Below, piece after piece: positions 1 to 9,150 of a stretch of 64,000 nucleotides of DNA. Within the stretch, counting starts at the first letter, position 1, and each line of letters begins with the position of its first letter. The position numbers and the translations under genes were made by a program. The stretch is from Sternotherus odoratus (taxonomy: Eukaryota; Chordata; Testudines; Kinosternidae): assembly GCA_032164245.1 (NCBI GenBank), contig JAVMKO010000002.1, positions 88,983,340-89,047,339 of the forward strand, in the 5' to 3' direction. The notes under the pieces are model-generated. The model was not told the DNA's origin and searched no databases. It saw nothing but the letters and a program-made list of their open reading frames with translations.

Positions 1-285
1 ATAAAAATTGGCCATACACAAACACACAACTTAATTGTGTGACATGTTTTGAAATTAATGTGGGGAAGGTTATGCATGTTATTTAAACTTGTCACGTACT
101 TTAAAGCACAGCTTAAGACTTACTGTGATGAAGTTCCTGTAAAGTAAATGTAATAAACTGCAATGATACTTTGTGTGCACATGGAATGTTTTATTTGTAA
201 ATAGTCATGTAATAGAAACTCTCAGTGTTAAATACCTGATAGGCAGACCAGCTGCCAGCAAAACTTACAACACAACAAACAAAAA
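1..285. other. AT-rich flank, no feature recognised
   Basis: Unique-looking AT-rich sequence before the first transposon. I see no exon, promoter or repeat boundary in it. Confidence 0.4.
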
Positions 286-287
286 TA

Positions 288-1096
288 CAGTAAAACCTCG
301 ATTTAACAGACTAATTCGGGCGAGGGGGTGTCCGTTAAATCAGAAAGTCTGTTATTTAATAAAAAAAAAACACGAGCTGTCGGAGCAGCAGCCCGCCTGC
401 CACAGGGCCGGGGTGGCAGCTCCACAGCCCGCCCGCTGCTGGGACCCGGGCAGCAGCTGGAAGCCGTCAGCTAGCCCGCCCTGGTCCCGGCTGCTGGGAC
501 CCGGGCGGCAGCCGGGAGCCATCAGCCAGCCCACCCGGGTCCTGGCTGCTGGGACCCGGGTGGCAGCCGGGAACTGTCAGCCAGCCAGCCCGCCCACTGG
601 CGGGACTCGGGCGGGAGCCGGGAGCCCGCCCGCTGGCGGGACTCGGGCGGGAGCCGACAGCCAGCCAGCCCGCCTGCAGGTGGGACCCGGGCGGGAGCCG
701 GCAGCCCGCCCTCCCGCTGCCTGGACCCAGGTGGCAGCCGGGAGCAGGCAGCCAGCCCTCCCACTGCCAGGACCCAGGCGGCAGCCAGCCCTCCCACTGC
801 TGTGACCTGGGTGGCAGCCGGGAGCCGGCAGCCAGCCCGCCCGCCAGCCAGCCCTCCCGCTGCCATGACCTGGACGGCAGCCGGGAGCTGGCAACGAGCC
901 CTCCCGCTGCCGTGACCCGGGTGGCAGCCAGGAGCAGGCAGCCCGCCCGCCAGCCACCCCTCCCGCTGCCGTGACCTGGGCGGCAGCCGGGAGCAGGCAG
1001 CCAGCCCCCGAAAAACGGATTTGGGATGCATTGGAAATTTTGTCCGTTGCATCCGAAGTCCGTTAAATCGGGGTCCGTTAAATCGGGGTTTTAGTG
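288..1096. mobile_element. TA-flanked DNA transposon, pogo/Tigger-like, copy 1
   Basis: The ends are inverted repeats beginning CAGTAAAACCTCGATTTAAC and closing with its complement, flanked by the dinucleotide TA (286-287 and 1097-1098), the Tc1/mariner-superfamily target. The interior from about 380 to 1000 is a degenerate minisatellite of roughly 50-60 bp units rich in CCCGGGCGGCAGCC-type words. No transposase is visible, so this is a non-autonomous copy. Related copies lie at 36956-38114, 56500-57236 and 62004-62318. Assignment to pogo/Tigger is by remembered end similarity only. Confidence 0.7.
380..1005. repeat. GC-rich minisatellite inside transposon
   Basis: Tandem units contain CCCGGGNGGCAGCCGGGAGC followed by CAGCCAGCCCGCCC, with variable spacing. 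Open frames on both strands here are by-products of the stop-poor composition. Confidence 0.75.
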
Positions 1097-2019
1097 TAGT
1101 GCAAAATCTAGGGAACAGTGAATGTGAGAAAATGCAATGCACACCAGTGCAAAACACTCAGGTTCTGTTCAATGCCACTGAATAATTGTAACTATTTTGG
1201 TGTGTCCACCGTCTCTTCTCCTTGCCCCTTCTAGATTTTGCTAGACTCGAAAGGAGGACTGCAGGAGATACATCTGGCGGTTCCAACTATACAGTTAATT
1301 CCCAACCCCAGTATTGTCCAAAGAGAGCATGGTCTGCAGGACACGGTAGCATTGAGGTGACTCAGAGTGTGGGGCTGGAGGAGATGATGCAGCTGGAGCA
1401 ACTGGACTTGGAGCCTGCTGTCTTGTTGCCATGAGCACCATTATCCTCTCGATCAGTTCTTTTTGAAGAACTCTGTCATCCTCCCTCAACTTGTGTTCCT
1501 GCTCCAAAAGTGTCTCTTCACATTGCCCAGTCTCTTTCTCTCTTTCTCTTTCCCACTGTCCTGCATCTTTCTCTTGCTGGTATTCCAGCTGCTGGTTTGC
1601 CTTCTGTTGAATCACACCCATTATTTCATCTTGGATTTGCTTCCTCCTTGCCCGCTGCATCACAGATCACACCCTAAGGCTCCTGTTTGTGTGTGTGTGT
1701 GCTTTGTAGAAGTGGAAGGGCCTGGTAAAGCAAATGAAAGAACACACTATTGTTTGAGCATGAAAAAAAAATTACATTGCACAGTGAGTAAGCAACTCAA
1801 GGTCGAAAGATGCTACTTTTTATCACTGAGTTCTTATGTTCTTTTCACACACACCATTTCTTGGCTCAGAGTCCTGTGATCTCTACTCAGCAGGACTTCA
1901 AACATCATGGTCAAATGCACTTTACAAATTCCCTTTAAATTATTTATAAATCCTCACTATGCTTCACTGCCGATGGTTTTACGCTCTTTCAGGCAAGAGA
2001 ACATTATAACCAGCCATCT
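1097..2019. other. Intergenic sequence with a doubtful coding-like fragment
   Basis: Mostly unrecognised sequence, with a short TG run near 1686. The only coding-like part is the minus-strand frame at 1295-1663, listed separately. Confidence 0.35.
1295..1663 (-). pseudogene. Charged coiled-coil ORF fragment, possibly transposon-derived
   Basis: A 122-residue open frame on the minus strand has a strongly charged, Glu/Lys/Gln-rich helical first half (heptad-like, residues about 1-75) followed by a Pro/Ala/Ser-rich tail. That composition resembles the C-terminal part of Myb/SANT-like proteins encoded by Harbinger-type transposons. I see no DNA-binding domain upstream, no splice context and no promoter. 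It may be a broken remnant or chance, and no function is assigned. Confidence 0.25.
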
Positions 2020-2027
2020 GTCTATGC

Positions 2028-2553
2028 CAGGGATCTCACACTCCAATCACCTAGAGGGCCATATTAGGATGAGTACATTGGCCCGAGGGCCGCATCACTG
2101 ACACCTTTTCATATAGAGGTACAAAAGCCCCTCTCCATTGCCCCCACCACTGCCCCCACTCCAACCCTTCCATAAGGCCCTGCTCCTATTCCCGCCTCTT
2201 CCCACCCTGTCCCCAAAGTTTCCACCCCAACTGCGCCCCCTCCCTGTCCCTATTCCAACCCCTTCCCCAAATCCTTGCCCTGGTCCCGCCTCTTCTCCAC
2301 CTCCTCCGCTGAGCACACGGCTCCCTGTTCCTCCCCCACCCTCCTGGAAAGCACTAAGAACCGCCAAACAGCTGTTTGGCAGCGGGAAGTGCTTGGAGGT
2401 AGGCAGAGGGTGTGGGGGTGGGAACACAGTGTGCTGGAGGGGAGTCAGGTAAGGGAAGTTTGGCAGCTGCAGGAAATAACTCTGGGGGGAGAGTGCAGGG
2501 AGCTTGGTGGGCCACATGAAATAACCTTACGGGCCACATGTTTGAGCCCCCTG
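2028..2553. mobile_element. Non-autonomous hAT transposon
   Basis: The terminal inverted repeats are CAGGGATCTCACAC and the complementary-type end GAGCCCCCTG. They are flanked by a perfect 8-bp duplication GTCTATGC at 2020-2027 and 2554-2561, the hallmark of hAT insertion. The interior is C-rich and contains no transposase. Confidence 0.85.
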
Positions 2554-2574
2554 GTCTATGCTAAAGATTTTTTA

Positions 2575-2830
2575 TATGCAGTAGTGTTGTAGTCCTAGGA
2601 TATTAGAAAGACAAAGTGGATGAGGTATTATCTTAGCTTCTGTTAAAGCTGGTACAATAAAAGATATTACCTCATCCATGCAGGGTGCCCAGCAAGTGTG
2701 AAAAATGGGACAGGGGGTGGGAGGGTAATAGGAGCCAATATAAGAAAAAGACCCAAAAATCAGGACTGTCCCTATAAAATTGGGACATCTGGTCACCCTT
2801 CACCCACCTTGTCTCTTTAAAGACCTTTTT
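2575..2830. mobile_element. Fold-back Penelope-type fragment carrying a 117-bp insert
   Basis: The left arm (about 2583-2637, including GATATTAGAAAGACAAAG) is complemented by the right arm AAGATATTACCTCATCC (from about 2661) continuing at about 2800 as TTCACCCACCTTGTCTCTTT. The right arm is split at 2683-2799 by a short element whose ends read GGGTGCCCAG and GGTCACCC, with imperfect flanking CTCATCCA / TTCACCCA. The arm sequence resembles the tail of turtle Penelope-like repeats, from memory. Confidence 0.5.
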
Positions 2831-3107
2831 AGGCATTTGGGACTGACCAACACATCTCCAAACAGAGGGACTCATGAGCTACAGTTGCAGACCTAATAAA
2901 TATGCTCTGCACCAAAATCTCAACAGCTTCTTGAAGTTCATACTATGTGAGACAAACGAGACAGAAGTGGCTTAAAATCCATAGAAAAATCAACAAGATA
3001 CTGCTTTAGGTTGGTTTAAGATTAGCAGTCGTGTTACTCTATATAACTCCACCAGAGAAGTCCTTTGGGGCCATCTGCCTGTCCCAAGTCAGTGTAAAGG
3101 AGGAGGG

Positions 3108-4070
3108 TTGGGCGTGGGGCTAGCAACTCCACCCCGGAAAAAAAATCAATTTGCTACAGAAACACCAACAACAGAAATAGAGATAACAGAGACTTTTAGC
3201 CTGGAAAAAGAAGGGTCTTCAACTCGAAGACGCATGACGCTGGGTGGTGAAAGCCATGAGGAAGCCACTAAGCCGATCACCCTTCTTGCAACCAGGAGGA
3301 TCACCATCGGCACATGGAACGTGAGGACCATGTACGAGTCAGGAAAGATGGTGCAGGTTGCAGCAGAGATGAGGAGCAACAACCTGACCCTACTAGGCAT
3401 TAGCGAGACAAGATGGACGCAAGCTGGACAGAGACGACTGTTGACAGGAGAGCTGTTGCTGTATTCCGGACATGAAGAGAGTGACACACCCCACACACAG
3501 GGAGTAGGCTTCATGTTGTCCAAGCAGGCACAGAGAGCACTGACTGGTTGGGAGGCACTCGGCCCCAGGATCGTCACCGCATCCTTCAGAACTAAAATGA
3601 AGAGGATTAAGATGAACGTTGTTCAGTGCTACGCTCCAACCAATGACAGTGAAAAGGAGGACGAAGACTACTTTTACAACAGACTTCAGAAAATATTAGA
3701 GGCTCTCCCAGACAAAGACATCACCATCCTTATGGGAGACTTCAATGCCAAAATTGGACCTGACAACACAGGATACGAACAAGTCATGGGGACCCATGCG
3801 CTGGGAGAGATGAGTGAGAATGGAGAGAGATTTGTGGATCTGTGTGCACTTAACAACCTGGTCATAGGAGGCAGTATCTTTCCTCAGAAGCGGATCCACA
3901 AGAGTACCTGGGTATCGCCAGCAGGCACGACAGAAAACCAGATCGACCGTGTCTGCATTAGCAAGAAGTTCAGAAGATCCCTGCAGGATGTTAGAGTTAG
4001 AAGAGGAGCAGACGCGGCGTCCAACCATCACTTAGTGGTGGCCAGATTGAAGCTGAAGAAGAACGGATAG
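3108..4070 (+). pseudogene. LINE endonuclease domain (EEP type)
   Basis: The exonuclease-endonuclease-phosphatase domain nicks target DNA for target-primed reverse transcription. Visible motifs in order are GTWNVRTM near residue 68, SETRW with the catalytic Glu, YAPTND, GDFNAKIG, STW and QIDRV. The last motif is SNHHLV where SDHHLV is expected, so the catalytic Asp is replaced by Asn. The frame opens at a TTG, so the true start is uncertain and may lie at a downstream ATG. The frame closes at a TAG just after the domain, and the reverse transcriptase continues in another frame. Confidence 0.8.
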
Positions 4071-4087
4071 ATGCGTCAGACAGAAGA

Positions 4088-5554
4088 GTGAAGTACGTCA
4101 GCCTTCTGAAGGACCACAAGACCAAGGAAGATTTTGGGCTGACACTGAAGAATAAGTTTTCAGTACTACAGGATCGGTTTGAGGAAAAGGAAGACAGTGT
4201 ACTCAACAGCTGGCAGAAAGTGAGAGAGACACTTAGGTCAGCATGCCAGGAAGTGCTTGGAATCAAGAAACACCAGCAGAAAGAGTGGATCACAGTAGAG
4301 ACCTTGACTAAGATAGAAGACAGAAAGAAGAAGAAGGCAGCAGTCAACAACAGCAGGACTAGAGTAGCAAAGGCCAAAGCTCAAAAGGAGTATGCTGAAG
4401 CCCACAGAGCAGTGAAGAGGAATATTAGGAAGGATAAGAGAGACCATGTGGATGGACTGGCAGCAGAAGCGGAGCAGGCAGCATACAGCGGCAACATGAA
4501 ACAGCTGTACGACACCACCAAGCGACTGTCTGGAAAGTTCAGCAAGACAGAACGTCCCGTCAAAGACAAGCAGGGAAAGTCTATAACAGGAATAGAACAA
4601 CAGATGAACAGATGGGCGGAGCACTTTGAGGAACTCCTGAACAGACCAGCACCACCAAATCCACCAGACATCGACCCAGCCAACGAGGACCTCCCAATCA
4701 ATTGCGACAAACCAACCAGAGACGAGATCAGAAAAGCCATCACCATGATGAACAGGAAGGCGGCTGGACCTGATGACATCCCAGCAGAGGCCTTGAAAGC
4801 AGACCTGGATGCTTCAGTGGAAATGCTGTACCCCCTCTTTGAGAAGATATGGGAAGAAGAAGTGATTCCGGCAGACCGGAAAGAGGGATACCTCATCAAA
4901 ATCTCCAAGAAAGGAGACCTCAGCAACTGTGCCAACTACAGAGGAATCACACTCCTGTCGGTGCCAGGGAAGGTCTTCAACCGAGTCCTCTTAGAGAGAA
5001 TGAAGGATGCCGTCAATCCACAGCTACGAGATGAGCAGGCAGGCATCCGGCAGAACAGATCATGCACAGACCAGATAGCAACGCTCCGCATCATAGTCGA
5101 GCAGTCCATGGAGTGGAACTCCTCATTGTACATCAACTTTGTTGACTATGAGAAAGCGTTCAATAGCGTGGATCGAGAGACCCTCTGGAAGCTCCTTCAG
5201 GACCACGGCATCCCAGCAAAGGTGGTCAACCTGATCAAGAACTCATACGACAGCGTATACTGCAGAGTGATCCATGGAGGGCAGCTCACAAACAGCTTCC
5301 AGGTGCGAACTGGAGTCAGACAAGGATGCTTGTTGTCACCATTTCTCTTTCTCCTCGTCATCGATTGGATTATGAAGACATCCACTTACGAGCACAGGAA
5401 TGGAATCCAGTGGACGTTGTGGACCCAGCTCAATGACCTGGACTTTGCCGACGACCTTGCACTCCTTTCGCACAGCAAACAGCAGATGCAAGAGAAGACC
5501 AACGTAGTGGCAGCCACGTCATCACAGGTTGGCCTCAACATCCACAAGGACTAG
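4088..5554 (+). pseudogene. LINE reverse transcriptase (N-terminal and palm)
   Basis: Reverse transcriptase of the same RTE-like element. After a basic, helical linker (residues 1-200) come GPDDIPAEALKA, KGDLSNCANYRGITLL, the palm motif FVDYEKAF with catalytic Asp, GVRQGCLLSPFLF and FADDLALLS with the catalytic Asp pair. The frame ends at a TAG (5552-5554) soon after the palm. The same frame continues past the stop into 5624-6223, so the stop is a single-codon lesion. The upstream ATG is not a meaningful start, because the domain should be fused to the endonuclease. Confidence 0.85.
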
Positions 5555-6223
5555 ACCAAGATCCTCAAGATCAACTCCATTAGCAGTGACCCAGTCACAC
5601 TGAATGGAAGCCCCCTGGAAGAAGTGCAGTCCTTCACCTACCTAGGCAGCATCATCGACCAGCAGGGTGGCACAGACATCAAAGCAAGGATTGGTAAGGC
5701 AAGAGCAGCCTTCTTACAGCTCAAAAACATCTGGAGCTCCAGAGAGCTGTCTTTGGCAATAAAGATTCGACTGTTCAACTCCAACGTGAAATCAGTCCTA
5801 CTGTATGGAGCTGAAACATGGAGGACAACCAAAACAACCACCAGGAAGATCCAGACCTTCATTAACAGCTGCCTCAGAAGGATTCTCCAGATCCGCTGGC
5901 CAGACACCATCAGCAACATCCACCTCTTGGAGAGGACCTGTCAACTCCCAGCAGAGGAAGAAATCAGAAGGAGAAGGTGGGGCTGGATAGGACACACACT
6001 ACGCAAGCAGCCAACCAACATCACCAGACGGGCACTGCAGTGGAACCCCCAAGGCAAGCGGAAAAGAGGCCATCCAAGAAACACCTGGCGACGCAACCTT
6101 CAGGCTGACACCACAAAAATGGGCTACACCTGGAACCAGCTAGAGAAAATGGCCCAGGATAAAGGACTCTGGAGATCTGTGGTTGGCGGCCCATACCCCG
6201 ACTGGCATGACGGGCATAAGTAA
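5555..6223 (+). pseudogene. LINE ORF C-terminal region
   Basis: Continuation of the RT frame beyond the internal TAG. It carries FTYLGSIID typical of the RTE-like thumb region, LYGAETW, and a basic segment RRRWGWIGHTLRK near the C terminus. It ends at TAA 6221-6223, directly at the 3' edge of the element. Confidence 0.8.
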
Positions 6224-6248
6224 GTTAGTCTGTATCCGTAAATAAAGT

Positions 6249-6400
6249 GAGGAAGACTTTGTAGCACCTTAGAGACTAACCAGTTTATTTCAGCATAAGC
6301 CTTCGTGGGCTATAGCTCACTTCATCGGATGAAGTGAGCTATAGCCCACGAAGGCTTATGCTGAAATAAACTGGTTATCTCTAAGGTGCTACAAAGTTGT
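6249..6400. repeat. Near-perfect palindrome of Penelope-type terminal repeat
   Basis: The two arms (about 6249-6327 and 6329-6400) are reverse complements with almost no spacer. Both carry the same arm-specific variants relative to sibling copies (AAGGCTTATG instead of AAAGCTTATG, and GTGAGCTATAGCCCAC). This indicates that one arm was copied from the other. Confidence 0.8.
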
Positions 6401-6426
6401 CCTCGTTGTATTAGCTTTAGGTTGGT

Positions 6427-8395
6427 GATGTATTACAACTTTTTTGAAAGCACCCTACATTAATTCACACTCCCATGTACTCTATATAACCCCCTCAGAA
6501 GAGTTTGGACTCATAATACGGGACACATTACTCCCTTGGGACAATTAGGACGGAACATATGGTCTATACACACACACCCTTCTGCCTGGCACAGTTTGGA
6601 ATACTCAGCCAGATGACTCAGGGCACTGGCATGGCTGGTTTGGTCAGTGCAGCATACTCATAGAGAAGGCAATGTAAGGCATTTCATTTTATCGCCCAGT
6701 CATTCATGTAGACATAGTCATTGATTTCATTTGGAATTGTAGTTACTCAGGACCATGGAAAATCAAGCCCCTACTTCATTACTTGGTTATTACTCTGCTG
6801 AATGTTTTAGACTCAGTGTGGATTACTGCAGTGCAGATTACTTTTTCTTTCTGAGGCAACATGCAATAAAAACTCCACCGCCAATCTGTGTCACAACATA
6901 TAAAAGCCAAGGCCAACATTAAGGGATGGGAAGCAGGGCACTTGCTTGGGTCCCACATCACAGGGGGCACCACAAAACGAAGTTGCTCAGGCATCAGCTT
7001 TGGGGGATGGAGTTCAGGGTCCTGGGCTGCAGTCCCTGGCAGGGGGGCTTTGCCTTTCTGCCCTGCGCACTAGAGCATCTAATGCTCGCCAGGCTTTGGA
7101 CCTCCTTGAAGCCTCCTGGCAGCCCCGCAAGGTGCCCTTGACCCCTGGCTGAGAACCACTGGTTAGTGTACTATGCAGTAAAGAAAGGAATACCACAGCT
7201 GTGGGATAGTCGATAACCTCTTGATTACAAAACAGAAAATCAAAACCATTTAGCACAAAAATCTATCAACCAAATGTTTGAAACCAGAATAGGGTTTTTT
7301 TACATTGAGTATCAAAATTACTCCACATCTTATTACACAGAGCCATGGCCAAGATTTTATAAATTCATTGTAATCCTTTGTGCATTCACAGGAAAATTCA
7401 GTTCCTACCAAACTTTCCACTCAGTATTTACCTGACAGAATCTCTGAAGGCTGATAAACCTGATAAACCAGAGGTTTCAGATGGTAAATGGTAGGAGTGC
7501 CTGAAATTCCACTGTGGAGAACAATCTCATGAATTCATTATGCTGAGCAAATAACAGAGGTAAATTCAACAGTTCAGTTACCATCTAATTAGGTTCACAC
7601 CCTTTTGCAATGTTCAAGCCATTTCCTACTGAGATTATCTTCTTCCTTGTGGTCTCAAGTAAAATAAAATCTATCCTTTCAAAGGCATGACCTGCCCATC
7701 CCACAATTTATTTTTAAACAGCTTTTTTAAAGCGTTTCATTGTACTTCACTTTTTTATGCTGCTTTGTATTAGCAGGAAATGGATTTAATAATTCAGATG
7801 GCTGGTTTACTTGGATGTAATTCACAGATTTAAAACGACTAGTTTATATCCAATGCTATTTTATTTAATTTTGTAATCTTACCAGCTTAATTTTTGAAAT
7901 ATTGTAATAATGTCTTAAATGTCCACCTTCATATTTAGAGTATTGATTAAATAAGAGGGGGCTCTTTGCAAAATATTTTGGCCTATCTTTTTAAACATTT
8001 GAATTTAACACTGATAAGACATAAATGGTCTCCATTAGGAAATATTCCAGCTAGCCTCAGAAATGGAATGCACAGTCTTTTTAACACTCGTTTTTAAATA
8101 GTCATTTGACATTAAAAAGTTCAGCAAGATACTTTTTTCCTTTGTGTGTGTGTGTGCTGTGTCTGTCGGCATTTCACTGCCAGGGTTGGTGACCAGTCAA
8201 CACCTAATCTCATGCATTGTGTTTATTCATTGTTTACATATGTGTGTAAGGGACAAAGAATTGTCCCTTACAAAGAGTGTTTCCATGTATTTGTCAACGT
8301 CTGCGTGTTTGTCCAGGGTGTCTGACCTGTGTGTGTCTGACCAGTGCCTGTTTCATTAATTTCCCCGAGGTTTAGGGGACCATCAGGTCATCTAG
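6427..8395. other. Intergenic region, AT-rich, one hAT-like end
   Basis: No exon recognised. Around 6950-7160 a GC-rich stretch ends in CTGAGAACCACTGG, which resembles the right end of a hAT element, but I could not find a convincing left end. TG-rich simple sequence lies at about 8143-8155. Confidence 0.35.
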
Positions 8396-8399
8396 TCTG

Positions 8400-9150
8400 A
8401 CCTCTCTTCCCTATGGCAGTGAGCTCGTGGGTCTTTAGTGGGTGTTTGGCAGTGTCCCGGGGCAGGCAGCGTGCGCCGTGGTGGAGGGTGGTGTGGTGGC
8501 GGGGTGTGTCTGGCTCGCATAGCTGGCAGTGTGTGTCAGCAGGTGGAGGGAGAGGTGCGGGAGGAAGGAGGGAAGGGCTTTGCGGGGGTGGCCCGCCGCG
8601 CCGCGCTGACAAGCGCCCAGGTCCCCGGAGGAAGCGGTGGCCCCGCTTGGAGCGCGCGTCTCTCTCCGCCCGGGCGGGCTCCGCTCAGCGCTTCTGGGCG
8701 CGCTAGGCAGGCGGGAGCGGGTGGCGGGTCCGGGGGGGGGGGCCGGCCGGCGGGAGCTGAGGGAGCCGGGCGGGGGCAAGGCGGCCACTGGCGGAGGATG
8801 GAGGCCAACGACCCGCAGAGCGCGCAGGACCTCTCGCAGTTTGTGAGTGCGGGTCCCGGCAGAGCGGGCCGGGCTCGGGGGGCCACAGGCGGGCGGCAGC
8901 TCTCCGGGGAACACGACCGGGGCGGGGCTACAGGGAGGGGCCCCAGCCCGCTGCCGAGTGCGGTGACCGCGGGGGCAGCTCCTTGCTAAAGCCCCACGGC
9001 CAGGGGGCAATGGCTGAATTCCCACCTGGCGGCATAGCCCGCGTTTAACCCAGGGAACAGGCAGGGGTCGGTCCCAGGCAGCCGCTCTGAGGGAGACCCC
9101 AGCGTCAAATGTAAAGCCCGGGAAAGTTTGTTCCACCGGCGGGAGCGAGG
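8400..9150 (+). promoter_or_regulatory. HSBP1L1: CpG island, HSBP1L1 promoter
   Basis: A dense CpG, GC-rich block surrounds the first coding exon. No TATA box is evident, as expected for a CpG-island promoter. Open frames in this block on both strands are stop-poor noise. Confidence 0.7.
8798..8842 (+). CDS. HSBP1L1: HSBP1L1 coding exon 1
   Basis: Fifteen codons (MEANDPQSAQDLSQF) in the CpG island, beginning at an ATG in context GGAGGATGG and followed directly by the donor GTGAGT. The SAQDL segment recalls the HSBP1 N terminus. Confidence 0.85.

Larger units (their letters stand above)
3044..6223 (+). mobile_element. RTE-like non-LTR retrotransposon, nearly full length
   Basis: This element encodes an apurinic-type endonuclease followed by a reverse transcriptase and a C-terminal region. 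It inserted into a Penelope-type repeat: flanking GTTACTCTATA (3033-3043) and GTTAGTCTGTA (6224-6234) form a likely 11-bp target duplication with two mismatches. The element ends at its stop codon (6221-6223) with essentially no 3' UTR, in keeping with the short 3' tails of RTE-type LINEs. Coding is broken by a frame change near 4070-4088 and an in-frame TAG at 5552-5554, so this copy is inactive. The clade name RTE/RTE-X is inferred from motif order. Confidence 0.8.
3016..6413. mobile_element. Penelope-type fold-back interrupted by an RTE-like LINE
   Basis: The 13-bp sequence GCTTTAGGTTGGT occurs at 3003-3015 and 6414-6426 and looks like the target duplication of the outer element. Its left end (3018-3040, AAGATTAGCAGTCGTGTTAC) matches the outer end of Penelope-type repeats seen elsewhere in the window. 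The remainder, including the palindrome 6249-6400, follows the LINE. Confidence 0.55.

Noticed and set aside
173..1157. Frames of about 210 codons on both strands
   Set aside because: GC-rich minisatellite inside the TA-flanked transposon.
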